A stretch of 64,000 nucleotides of DNA from positions 92,335-156,334 of the forward strand of contig JAEUIW010000006.1 in assembly GCA_016794925.1 (NCBI GenBank), written 5' to 3'. Made by a program: the position numbers and the translations under genes. Source of the DNA: Phycisphaerae bacterium. Its GTDB lineage: Bacteria > Planctomycetota > Phycisphaerae > Phycisphaerales > UBA1924. The first letter of the stretch is position 1; every line of letters begins with the position of its first letter. The notes beneath the pieces were generated by a model. That model had not been told where the DNA came from. It did not search any database and was given only the letters and a program-made list of their open reading frames with translations. Below, in pieces: positions 34,339 through 42,927 of the stretch.

Positions 34339-37008
34339 TCAGGAACCCGCAGCGGGCTTGGAGGCGCCGGCCGCGGCGCGGGCTTCATCGAGCCGACTGG
34401 CCCATTCGGCTGCCTTGGCGTCGTGACCCCGCCCCGGATCGGCCATGTCCCATTCTGTGTACAAGTCCACCAGGTTTTCCAAGTAACGGACCGTTTGCGG
34501 ATGCCCGGGTCGCGCGACCTTCATGGACGACTGGGCGCACTGGACGGCGAGCGGCTCGGCGCGGGCCCAGTCTTTTTTCTTGCGTATCAGGTATGAGAGG
34601 TTGTTCATTGATTGCAAGGTCGAAGGATGGAACGTGCTCAGCACCGCCCGTCGCCGCTCCAGCACATCAGTCAGCACACGCTCGGCTTCGTCCAGGTCGC
34701 CGAGGTCCTGCAGCACCAGCCCAAGGCTGCCCTGCGAGATCAGCGTCTGAGGGTGGTTTTCCCCCAGCACGCGACGCCGACGCTGCAAGGACTCGGCGAT
34801 CATGGCTCGGGCCTCGTCCAATCGTTTCAGATCGTGCAGCGTCACCCCGAGGTTGTTCAGGGCGTTGATCGTGCTGGGATGGTCGTCCCCGAGCGTCCGC
34901 CGCATGCCCTCATAGGCGCCACGCTGGACGGGCTCGGCATCCTCGAAACGGTCACGTTCCCACAGTATGTTGCCGAAATTGCTCAGGGCCGCCAGCGTGA
35001 GCGGGTGGTTTGCCCCGAGCACGTGCTCGTTCTTTTCGACCGCCTCCCGGTAGAAGGGTTCCGCTTCGTCCGCTCGCCCCAGCGTCTGCAGCAGCCCGCC
35101 GATGTTGTTCAGCGCGGTCACCGTCGCCGGGTGCTCCTCTCCGTGGGCGCGGCGCATGAGCGGGAGCGCACGCCTCCAGCAATCCTCAGCCTCGCGGGCC
35201 CGGCCGCGCATGATCAGGGCGCCGCCCAGATTCGTCAGCGATTCGGCGACATCCGGATCCTCGGAGCCGAAAAGCCGCTCCCGGGCTTCCAGCGTCTCTC
35301 GGCAGAGCGACTCGGCCTCCTCGAGCTTGCCCAGGTCCTGCAGCAGAACCGCACGCTCGCTCATCGAGTGCAGGGTCGCCCGATCGCCCGGTCCCAGCGC
35401 CGCACGACGCAGGGACAGGGCCGACTCCTGCGGGGCCACCGCCCGCTCGGGCAGCCCCAGCTCTCGGAGAATCCGTGCAATGGTCTGGAGCAGCCGCGCG
35501 CGGATCACCGGCGAGCCCGCGAATCGCTCGTTGGCCGCGGCCTCGGCCCGAGCGAGAATGGTTTCGTCCAGGCTGCGCACCGCGACGTTGGTCGCATTGG
35601 CCAGTCCTAGTTCCTGGGCCAGCCCGGCAAGTTCCGCGTCGAGCGATTCCCCCTTGGCGCCCGCCTTCGCCTTCGCCTCGCGGACCGCATCGATCATCCG
35701 CGCGACAAGTCCTCGGCCCATCTCCCGCGCATCCAGCCCCCGCAGCATGCCGTCCTGAAAATCCGCGACCTGCTCGGTCTCAACCCGGCTCGCCTCGGCC
35801 GTTCGCAAGGCCGCGGCGGTCTCGCGGCGCGCCGCCGCTTCCGCGTCGGCGCGTCTGCCTGCTTCGGCTTCGGCCACGAGCGCGCGGGTGAGCGCCAGGC
35901 TCGTGCCGATGATCCCCGCCACCAGCAGCAGCAGGGCCGTGGCCGCGCCCCCGACCAGCCCCTTGTGCCGCCGAGCGAACTTGGACAACTGGTACGCCGC
36001 GCTGGCCGGCCGGGCCGAGATCGGCTCGTCCGCCAGGAAACGACGAACGTCCGATGCCACGTCCCCCGCGCTCTGGTAGCGGCGGTTCTTTTCCTTCTCG
36101 AGCGCCTTGAGCGCGATGGTCTCGACGTCTCCGCGGAGCGACCGATCCAGCGCTGAAAGCCGGGTCGGCTCCTCCTCGCGGATGATCCGGACCGCTTCGT
36201 GGATAAGGCGGCGTGCCAAGTCGTACGGCATGCGTCCCGTCAGCAGCTCGTACAGGATCACGCCCAGGGCGTACACATCGGATCGTGTATCGAGCTCCGC
36301 TGGGTCCCCTGAAACCTGCTCCGGGCTCATGTACGGCACGGTGCCGATGATCTGACCCACGTCCGTTTGCACGGTCGCCGCCTGCACGTCCGAGTCCGTC
36401 GCCCGTGCCACCCCGAAATCGAGTATCTTGGGTTGCCCATCGGAAGTCACCAGGATGTTCCCGGGCTTCAGGTCGCGGTGGATCACACCCTTCTGGTGCG
36501 CGTGCTGCACGCCATCGCATATCCGGGCAAAGAGCTCCAGACGCTCGCGGAGCCCGCTGCCGCGCTCGCGGACATATCGCGTCAGCGGAACTCCCTCGAT
36601 GAGCTCCATGACGAAATACGGCTGGGCGCCCAAACCGGCGTCCGTGGTGCCCGCCTCGTGGATCTGCGCAATCGCCGCGTGCTGCAGCCGCCCCAGCACC
36701 TCGGCTTCCAGCAGAAACCGTCGAATCAGGCCATCATCCCCCACTCCGGGCCGGATCAGCTTGAGCGCCACCGCCCGGTCCGGTTGCGCCTGCCGCGCGC
36801 GATACACCGCCCCCATGCCACCCTGCCCAAGCAGCCCCTCGACCCGGTACCGCGAGACCATCGTCCCAACGGGCAACAACCCCCCGTTGCCCCCGAACCC
36901 AAGCGGCTTCGTAGCCGCGTCTGGGAGCGTCCCCCTCGTCGTTGATTCAGCCTCTGCGGCGTAATTCGGACCCCTCGGTGTCGGCTGCTGTCGATCTGGT
37001 TTGTTCAT
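34339..37008 (-). CDS. Membrane Ser/Thr protein kinase with TPR sensor domain
   Basis: The product has 889 residues. The kinase domain (about 53-335) has the Gly loop LLGQGGMGAVYRA, Lys in AVALKLI, catalytic IHRDLKPGN, DFGVA and the GTVPYMSPEQ activation segment, typical of Hanks-type PknB kinases. One transmembrane helix (LVGGAATALLLLVAGIIGTSLAL, about 352-375) and a coiled coil follow. Residues 500-870 hold at least seven kinesin-light-chain-type TPRs (HPATVTALNNIGGLL, HPSTINALNNLGVTL, HPQTLISQGSLGLVL). The TPRs probably bind a partner outside the cytosol. This architecture is abundant in planctomycetes. Targets are unknown. Confidence 0.92.
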   Translation of the reverse strand: MNKPDRQQPTPRGPNYAAEAESTTRGTLPDAATKPLGFGGNGGLLPVGTMVSRYRVEGLLGQGGMGAVYRARQAQPDRAVALKLIRPGVGDDGLIRRFLLEAEVLGRLQHAAIAQIHEAGTTDAGLGAQPYFVMELIEGVPLTRYVRERGSGLRERLELFARICDGVQHAHQKGVIHRDLKPGNILVTSDGQPKILDFGVARATDSDVQAATVQTDVGQIIGTVPYMSPEQVSGDPAELDTRSDVYALGVILYELLTGRMPYDLARRLIHEAVRIIREEEPTRLSALDRSLRGDVETIALKALEKEKNRRYQSAGDVASDVRRFLADEPISARPASAAYQLSKFARRHKGLVGGAATALLLLVAGIIGTSLALTRALVAEAEAGRRADAEAAARRETAAALRTAEASRVETEQVADFQDGMLRGLDAREMGRGLVARMIDAVREAKAKAGAKGESLDAELAGLAQELGLANATNVAVRSLDETILARAEAAANERFAGSPVIRARLLQTIARILRELGLPERAVAPQESALSLRRAALGPGDRATLHSMSERAVLLQDLGKLEEAESLCRETLEARERLFGSEDPDVAESLTNLGGALIMRGRAREAEDCWRRALPLMRRAHGEEHPATVTALNNIGGLLQTLGRADEAEPFYREAVEKNEHVLGANHPLTLAALSNFGNILWERDRFEDAEPVQRGAYEGMRRTLGDDHPSTINALNNLGVTLHDLKRLDEARAMIAESLQRRRRVLGENHPQTLISQGSLGLVLQDLGDLDEAERVLTDVLERRRAVLSTFHPSTLQSMNNLSYLIRKKKDWARAEPLAVQCAQSSMKVARPGHPQTVRYLENLVDLYTEWDMADPGRGHDAKAAEWASRLDEARAAAGASKPAAGS

Positions 37009-37160
37009 CGCATGTGCTCATCCGAGCCCGCGGCGAACAGTGTACCGAAGGCCCGCCCGCTTCGGGTGTGCAAGGGGCGAACGGCCACGCCTCTCCTCCA
37101 GATTGGACTCTGGAGGGAGGCGTGAAGCCGCCGTGAATTCGGGTCCGTGCCAGCTGCGAT

Positions 37161-38441
37161 CTACTCCTCCGCGTCGTCCTTTCCCGGTGCGCCCGCGGCC
37201 ACCGGCGCCGGCCTTGTCGCGGCGGGCTGGCTGAGCCGGGCCCTGAGTGTGGCGGCGCGAATTTCCTTGAAGAGGTCCGCGTTCTCCTTGAGAAATTTCT
37301 TGGAGTTCTCCCGACCTTGGCCGAGGCGGATCTCGCCATAGGTGAACCACGCGCCGCTCTTATCGACGACGTTGGAGGCGACCGCCAGATCGAGGAGATC
37401 GCCGGAGGAAGAAATACCCTCGTCGTACATGATGTCGAACTCTGCATCGCGGAAGGGCGGGGCGATCTTGTTCTTGACCACCCGGGCCCGGGTGCGCGAG
37501 CCGACGGTGACATCGCCCTCCTTGATGGCCCCGGTGCGACGCACGTCGATGCGCACGGAGGAATAGAACTTGAGGGCCCGACCGCCGGTGGTGGTCTCGG
37601 GGGATCCGAACATCACACCGATCTTCTCACGGATCTGGTTGATGAAGATGACGGTGCAGTTGGAGCGGGCGATGACGCCGGTGAGCTTGCGCATGGCCTG
37701 GGACATCAGGCGCGCCTGCATGCCGACAGTGGCGTCGCCCATCTCGCCCTCGATCTCGGCCCTGGGAATCAGCGCCGCGACCGAATCCACCACGATCGCG
37801 TCCACCGCGTTGGAACGCACCAGCAACTCGCAGATCTCCAGGGCCTGCTCGCCCGAATCGGGCTGTGAGACCAGCAGGTCGTCGATGTTCACGCCGATCT
37901 TGCGCGCCCACGAAGGGTCCAACGCGTGCTCGGCGTCGATGAACGCCGCGACGCCCCCCGCCCGCTGCGCATGGGCCGCGACCGTCAGCGCCAGCGTTGT
38001 CTTACCCGATGACTCGGGACCGAAGATCTCCACGATGCGCCCGCGCGGGATGCCCTTGCCCCCGAGCGCCAGGTCCAGCGAGAGAGCGCCGGTGCTGATG
38101 CCGGGCACCGCCAGGTAGGCGTGCTCGTCCAGCTTCATGATCGAACCCTTGCCGAAGGCTTTCTCGATCTGCGACACCGCTTGCCCGACCGCCAGCATTT
38201 TTTCCTTCGATGCGGTCACAGGGCCCGCCGGCGCGGGAACGGGGGTGGATGATGCGGGCTTGGCCGCGATCGGAGCAACGCTGGTCTTGCCGCTGACCGG
38301 GGCTCCCGAAGGAGTGGAGGGTACGGATCGAGATTCCGTGGTGGCTTTGGCGTCTGGCTTGAGTTCGAGCGTGACCTTGGGTTTGACCAAAGCTTGCGGG
38401 GTCGTGCCGTTGGACGCCGGTCCGGAAGGAGCGCGCGACAT
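37161..38441 (-). CDS. recA: Recombinase RecA with N-terminal extension
   Basis: The product has 426 residues. The RecA core starts at about residue 77 ([22 protein letters not shown]) and carries Walker A GPESSGKT (141-148), the [10 protein letters not shown] strand, [17 protein letters not shown], the [17 protein letters not shown]-binding loop and [10 protein letters not shown]. RecA forms ATP-dependent filaments on single-stranded DNA for recombination and DNA-damage signalling. The first 75 residues are an extra Pro/Ala/Ser/Thr-rich, Lys-containing tail absent from E. coli RecA. ATG 38441 has AAGGA 10 nt upstream. A second start at Met82 would remove the tail but has no comparable ribosome binding site. 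Confidence 0.94.
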   Translation of the reverse strand: MSRAPSGPASNGTTPQALVKPKVTLELKPDAKATTESRSVPSTPSGAPVSGKTSVAPIAAKPASSTPVPAPAGPVTASKEKMLAVGQAVSQIEKAFGKGSIMKLDEHAYLAVPGISTGALSLDLALGGKGIPRGRIVEIFGPESSGKTTLALTVAAHAQRAGGVAAFIDAEHALDPSWARKIGVNIDDLLVSQPDSGEQALEICELLVRSNAVDAIVVDSVAALIPRAEIEGEMGDATVGMQARLMSQAMRKLTGVIARSNCTVIFINQIREKIGVMFGSPETTTGGRALKFYSSVRIDVRRTGAIKEGDVTVGSRTRARVVKNKIAPPFRDAEFDIMYDEGISSSGDLLDLAVASNVVDKSGAWFTYGEIRLGQGRENSKKFLKENADLFKEIRAATLRARLSQPAATRPAPVAAGAPGKDDAEE

Positions 38442-38479
38442 GTCTGAACCATCCTTTCATCTGCCGTGCGTGGCCGCCG

Positions 38480-38554
38480 CCAATACCCTTATTAAGGGAT
38501 GGCATCAGGGCGCACGGGGGCCGACACGAGGCCGGCGAAGAGCCCAATACCCTT
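38480..38554. repeat. Direct repeat CCAATACCCTT upstream of recA
   Basis: CCAATACCCTT occurs at 38480-38490 and again at 38544-38554 (64 bp apart), in the gap between recA and the divergent DUF1579-like gene. The first copy runs into CCCTTATTAAGGG (38486-38498), a 6-1-6 dyad about 45 bp from the recA start. Seen from recA the repeats read AAGGGTATTGG. They may be control sites; no known LexA consensus is claimed. Confidence 0.4.
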
Positions 38555-38680
38555 CGTCGAGCCGGGGGCGGCGTCGGACGCGAGCCCGGCATGAACACGT
38601 TACTTCGCTGGAAAATCCGCGTCAATCACGATGATGTTGTGTGCAGAGTTGTTAGGGTGCATCGCTCAAGGAGACCGCCG

Positions 38681-39331
38681 ATGCGAGGCACGATCGCGTG
38701 GATCGGAATAGGAATGTCGGCCGGGATCATCGTCGGATGGACATGCGGGGCCTCTCCCCAACCGCCACGCCCGACAACCGTCGCACCCCCCGCCAGCGCC
38801 GGGCCGAAGCCAACGCCGCCCGACCCCTCAACGCTCGTCGAAACACTCGAACGCGAATCGCGACCGGGCGAAGAGCACCGACGACTTGGCGTACTCATCG
38901 GAGAGTGGGACGCGCGCGGGAGCTTCTGGACGAGCCCGGGCTCGGAGCCCATCGTGAGCGAGGGACGAGCGAACGGGGCTTGGATCCTCGGGGAGCGCTT
39001 CTTGCGATTTGAAACAAGCGTGCGGGTCGGCGGGCGTCCCGGGGTGGATTCGCTGGCAATCTTTGGATACGACACCCGGCTCGGCCGCGCCACCGTCTAC
39101 TCGATCGACACCTGGGCCAGCTACGGCATGTTCGCGTCCGGGCCCCGCGACGACGATCGCGTCTCCTGGTCCTTGGAAGGTGAGAGCTTCCAGCCCGGCG
39201 TGGGAAGCCTGCGATTCCGGTGGATCATCCGCGAGGAGAACCCCGGGCGCGTGGTGATGGAGGCCCAAGCGCCGCTCGAAGGCGGCGAGTGGTTCACCGC
39301 GTCACGCACGGAGTTCACGCGCAGGCCATAG
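38681..39331 (+). CDS. Exported DUF1579-like protein
   Basis: The product has 216 residues. ATG at 38681 has AAGGAG 7 nt upstream. A short N-terminal hydrophobic segment (AWIGIGMSAGIIVGW) leads to Cys and a Pro-rich linker, so it may be a lipoprotein with a non-standard box or simply anchored. The rest begins HRRLGVLIGEWDARGSFW and has ILGERFLRFE, VDSLAIFGYDT and the paired Trp/Glu strands of the DUF1579 beta-barrel family. Biochemical function is unknown. Confidence 0.72.
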   Translation: MRGTIAWIGIGMSAGIIVGWTCGASPQPPRPTTVAPPASAGPKPTPPDPSTLVETLERESRPGEEHRRLGVLIGEWDARGSFWTSPGSEPIVSEGRANGAWILGERFLRFETSVRVGGRPGVDSLAIFGYDTRLGRATVYSIDTWASYGMFASGPRDDDRVSWSLEGESFQPGVGSLRFRWIIREENPGRVVMEAQAPLEGGEWFTASRTEFTRRP

Positions 39332-39350
39332 TGTCGCACGCCGCGCCGGC

Positions 39351-40877
39351 TCACTTCGTGATGCCGTCGCGCGCCGCCATCCGCCGGGCCACCGCCAGGC
39401 CCGATTGCAACGCTCCCTCCATGTACCCGACGAACTTGTAGCAGGCGTGCTCACCCGCGAGGTGAAGGCGACCGTCCATGTGCGCCCGCGCAAGCAACGG
39501 GCCGACGGTGGTAACCTGCCCGGGAGCGGGAAACGAGTAGCTCGCTCCGGTCCAAGTGTCTTTCGGCCAGTCCATGTAGCGTGCCTGGGTCAGGTTCGCC
39601 GCGTAACCCGGGTAGAACGATTCGTACAACTCGGCGAACATCCTGTCGCGCTCCTCCCGCCCCAACGCGCCTGCCCGCTCCACAACGGGGCCTCCCGAGA
39701 AGCCCACCAGGCATGCGCCCGCATTGGTATCGTCCACCGGTCCTTGAGCGTCAGTGCCGTCCCAAGTCTGCTGGAAGAGCCCGTTGCCCAGCACGTACTG
39801 CGACCGCTTCGGATCCGATTCCTCCCAGAACCGCGACTTGACGTGCGCCAGGTACTTGGTGTTCAGCCCCATCTGCGGCCTGAGCGCGGCGGGCAGGCTC
39901 GGCGAAATCTCGATCCTGTCCCACACACTCGGCGGCACCGCCAACACCACGTCGTCGCATTCCAGCGTGCGACCGTCGGCGGCCTCCACGACAAGCACAT
40001 CTTTCCTTGGCCGCACCGCCCGGGCCGCCAGCTTGGTCACGAGCCGGTCCGGACCGATTCCGGCCGCCAGCCGGCGCGCAAGCTGGTCGTTGCCGCCCTT
40101 GCAGCGGTAGACCTCCGATTCCTTCCAGAATCTCTCCAGCCCACCCCCCTTCACCGCCGCGAGCTGCCCGAGCAACGACTGCTTCTCGGCCGCCTGGCCG
40201 TTGTCGGACACCTGGTTGATGAGCATCGCCTTCTTGACCAGTTCCGGCACGTCCAGAGCATTGATCCACTCCGCCGTGGACGTCCGGTCGAGCTTCGGCG
40301 CATCCGCGACCGTCCACGGCTGATCCTCAGGAACGGGCGCGGCGAGCTCGTCCATGCGGTTGAGGGCTTCCTCCATGTCCGCCCAGAGCTGGGCTCCTTC
40401 GTCCCATGACAGCATCTTGCCGTCGATCAGCACGGGCGAGACCGCTTCTCCTTCGTCTTCCGTTACGTCCAGGAATTCGAGCGAGAGGCTCTCCTTGAAC
40501 GCGATCCACGCGGGATGATTCGAACCGATCAGCTCCGCGCCGCCCTCGATGTTCCTTCCCTTCACGAACTCGTTGCCGTTGGCGGCGTTGAACGAGAGCA
40601 CCCGTCCGCCCACGCGTTCCCGGGCCTCCAGGACGGTCACGTCGTACCCCGCGGCTCGCAGCTCGTGCGCGCACGCCAGGCCCGCAAAGCCCGCGCCGAT
40701 CACCACCACCCGCTTCTTGGAATCACGCCCCGGGTGTGCCAGCGCCGAAGCGGGCGTGGCCGACAACAGGAGCCCCGCCGACGCGGCCAATGTCAGTTTC
40801 AGAAACTCGCGCCGCTCCGCCCGAGTCACGCGGGGGCCGTAGCGGCGTGCCAGCAAGCCGATGAGTGAACGTGACAT
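39351..40877 (-). CDS. Tat-exported flavin amine oxidase
   Basis: The product has 508 residues. A twin-arginine signal (RREFLKLTLAASAG, Arg pair near 22-23) precedes the FAD-binding motif VVVIGAGFAGLACAHEL (about 57-73), EARERVGGRV, and the C-terminal dinucleotide element LHLAGEHACYKFVGYMEGALQSG. The family oxidises amines, or in related forms other substrates, with FAD and oxygen. Export of a folded flavoprotein fits the Tat signal. GGAGAAG precedes the ATG. It is transcribed alone. Confidence 0.9.
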   Translation of the reverse strand: MSRSLIGLLARRYGPRVTRAERREFLKLTLAASAGLLLSATPASALAHPGRDSKKRVVVIGAGFAGLACAHELRAAGYDVTVLEARERVGGRVLSFNAANGNEFVKGRNIEGGAELIGSNHPAWIAFKESLSLEFLDVTEDEGEAVSPVLIDGKMLSWDEGAQLWADMEEALNRMDELAAPVPEDQPWTVADAPKLDRTSTAEWINALDVPELVKKAMLINQVSDNGQAAEKQSLLGQLAAVKGGGLERFWKESEVYRCKGGNDQLARRLAAGIGPDRLVTKLAARAVRPRKDVLVVEAADGRTLECDDVVLAVPPSVWDRIEISPSLPAALRPQMGLNTKYLAHVKSRFWEESDPKRSQYVLGNGLFQQTWDGTDAQGPVDDTNAGACLVGFSGGPVVERAGALGREERDRMFAELYESFYPGYAANLTQARYMDWPKDTWTGASYSFPAPGQVTTVGPLLARAHMDGRLHLAGEHACYKFVGYMEGALQSGLAVARRMAARDGITK

Positions 40878-41011
40878 GTCGCTTCTCCGGGATGCAAGGC
40901 GATGATCCGACGAGCGGAACGCGGCCGTGAGCGGCGTAGAAAAACGGACTCCGAGCTTCCGCCCGGGGCCCGCGTCGATCCTTCAACATCGAGGTTGCAC
41001 ACCCAACGTTC

Positions 41012-42148
41012 TCACTCGTCGTTGGTCGGACCGATGCAGATGATCCACAGTTTGAAGAAATTCATGGCCTGCTGCTTGGTCAACTTGTTCGCGTTCAGGG
41101 CGAACGCGACTTTGCTCGACGTGGGGGCGCCGGACGCGTTCATCGTGTCCACGTACGACACGCGGCCGGTCAGGCTGGGCACCGAATCATCCACGGCGAA
41201 GAACGCGTCCTCCTCGCTCATTTTCTCGAATGCCGCGGTCTCGGACTTGGCCTTTGATTGCGCGCCCTCGTTGAAACGCAGGTTGAAGTCGTAGTACCCT
41301 TTGCCGTTCGTCGCGCGGTCCGTGTCCTCGACCCACTTGATCGAGCCCGTCACCGTGTCCTCGAAGTCCTTGCCGTCGAGCTGGTATTTGAAGCGGATGC
41401 CGTCCGTGTACCAGTTGCCGGTCTCGTAGTCGTAATCGAGACGACCGCTCACCGTCGTGCGCGGGTACACCTCCGCGGGCCCCATCGCCAGCACCAGGTT
41501 CTCGAACCGCATGGGGTCCGACTTCTTCACCACCACCTGCACGGTGCGGTCCCCGATCACGCGCTTGTACGTGTACGCCGCCAGGTTCTCCTTCTTCTCG
41601 GCCTTGCCCATCAACCGACCCTGGAACAGATCCTGGAACGCTTTCGCCGTACCGACCGCGTCCACGCTGATCCGCAGGGGCGATTCCTTGGCCTTCCCGC
41701 CCGCCAGGTCGTACGCGCCGGTGGTGGTGTCGATCGGCACCGTGCCGACCCACTTGCCGACGACTTTCTTCTGCTTCAGGTCCTTCGGGTTCAGCACCGA
41801 CAGATCGATCGAATACGTCAGCAGCGCGTCCTGCTTCCGCCGCTGCAGCATCTTCGTGTACAGGTTCGGTTGGCGCTGCACCGAACCGGCGAATTCGGTC
41901 GTCTTCCCCACGCTCAACGCGAACTTGTACGTGTCCTTCGCACCCAGGGCCGGCGAACCATCTTTCAGGTCCCCCGACGCGTCGAGGTTCGATCGCGTTG
42001 CGAAGTCGATATCCATTGTCCCCGCGATGAAATTCGGCTCCGTCACCGGCTGCGGCTGGGCCCACGTCGCCGGCGACAGCGCCGTCAGCGCGGCTCCCGC
42101 CAAGGCCACGAACCCCGAGCGAACGGAGAAACAGGAGAGATGCTTCAT
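41012..42148 (-). CDS. Exported protein of unknown function
   Basis: The product has 378 residues. ATG at 42148 has GGAGGT upstream and opens a signal peptide ending near Trp-Ala-Gln30. The mature part is mostly beta: MDIDFATRSNLDASGDLKDG, RVIGDRTVQVVVKKSD, TVSGRLDYDYETGNWYTDGIRFKYQ, and it ends with a helix and one Cys (FFKLWIICIGP). I do not recognise the family. Its closest neighbours are an amine oxidase gene and a short unknown gene; neither suggests a role. Confidence 0.7.
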   Translation of the reverse strand: MKHLSCFSVRSGFVALAGAALTALSPATWAQPQPVTEPNFIAGTMDIDFATRSNLDASGDLKDGSPALGAKDTYKFALSVGKTTEFAGSVQRQPNLYTKMLQRRKQDALLTYSIDLSVLNPKDLKQKKVVGKWVGTVPIDTTTGAYDLAGGKAKESPLRISVDAVGTAKAFQDLFQGRLMGKAEKKENLAAYTYKRVIGDRTVQVVVKKSDPMRFENLVLAMGPAEVYPRTTVSGRLDYDYETGNWYTDGIRFKYQLDGKDFEDTVTGSIKWVEDTDRATNGKGYYDFNLRFNEGAQSKAKSETAAFEKMSEEDAFFAVDDSVPSLTGRVSYVDTMNASGAPTSSKVAFALNANKLTKQQAMNFFKLWIICIGPTNDE

Positions 42149-42337
42149 GATGCCGTGACCTCCCACCGCCGCGGCGGCGCGGGGCAACACGCCCCGGCGC
42201 CGGGCGGGAGCAGTATATGAGTCGGAGAACCCTCCCGCCGGTTTCGCCCAATTGGCGTGCCACGCCCGTGCGGCGTCAGCTTCGACGCGACCAGGCCCGT
42301 GCGGATCGAACTCGCTCGATCCGCTCGCTCTCCGCCC

Positions 42338-42820
42338 CTACTCGTTCGGGATCGACGATTTCAGCCCGCGTTCCTCGAGGGTCACGCAGAAGTGAGGGAA
42401 CAACTCCGCCACGAACCCGTCCGGCTCGTTGTCGAACCGCTTCACGATCGCGTCGATCGGAGCGATGAACATCTCAGGCTCATCCGATACCAGCCCGATC
42501 GACGAGCCGTACGAATCGGTAATCCGCTTCCACGAGAGTGACGGGAAGACCCGCATCAGGCACTCTCCGAAGACCACCCCGACGGCCTGCACCACGTGCT
42601 CGCCCTCGGGGCGCTCGTTCTCGGGCATCGTCCGCCACAATGCGATGATGCGGTCGGCGCCGTCGAGCACCGAATCCTCATCGCCCAGCTCGATCTCCCC
42701 CGCTTCCAGCAGCACCTCGAACAGCTCGGTGTAATGATCGAGCAGCTCACGCTCCTCGCCCGAGAGTTCCTCGGCACGCGGCTGCATCGCCTCGGCATCG
42801 CCTCGGTCGGCATCGGACAT
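42338..42820 (-). CDS. Small acidic cytosolic protein, unknown (DUF3806-like)
   Basis: The product has 160 residues from ATG 42820 (GGGAG 7 nt upstream). It is strongly acidic with a helical start (ELSGEERELLDHYTELFEVLL) and a conserved-looking middle (VVQAVGVVFGECLMRVFPSLSWKRITDSYGSSIGLV) ending in TLEERGLKSS. The VVFGECL...W pattern recalls DUF3806, an immunity-like family, but I am not certain. No toxin gene is nearby. Its 5' side is divergent from the carboxyltransferase gene. Confidence 0.6.
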   Translation of the reverse strand: MSDADRGDAEAMQPRAEELSGEERELLDHYTELFEVLLEAGEIELGDEDSVLDGADRIIALWRTMPENERPEGEHVVQAVGVVFGECLMRVFPSLSWKRITDSYGSSIGLVSDEPEMFIAPIDAIVKRFDNEPDGFVAELFPHFCVTLEERGLKSSIPNE

Positions 42821-42927
42821 GGGGACGCTCCCGGATTCCGACCCGCCTCCCGCCGGACCCCCCGGAATCAAAGAGGGTGTGCGCACGGCCAGATGCTATT
42901 CTCTGGTCCGATCAAGGACACCACGAC

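Noticed and set aside
38442..38680. LexA/SOS box upstream of recA
   Set aside because: No CTGT-N8-ACAG or GAAC-N4-GTTC type site is present; only the unrelated repeat noted separately.
42338..42820. Toxin-antitoxin or immunity pair
   Set aside because: The acidic protein resembles immunity-type domains only weakly and no toxin-like gene is adjacent.
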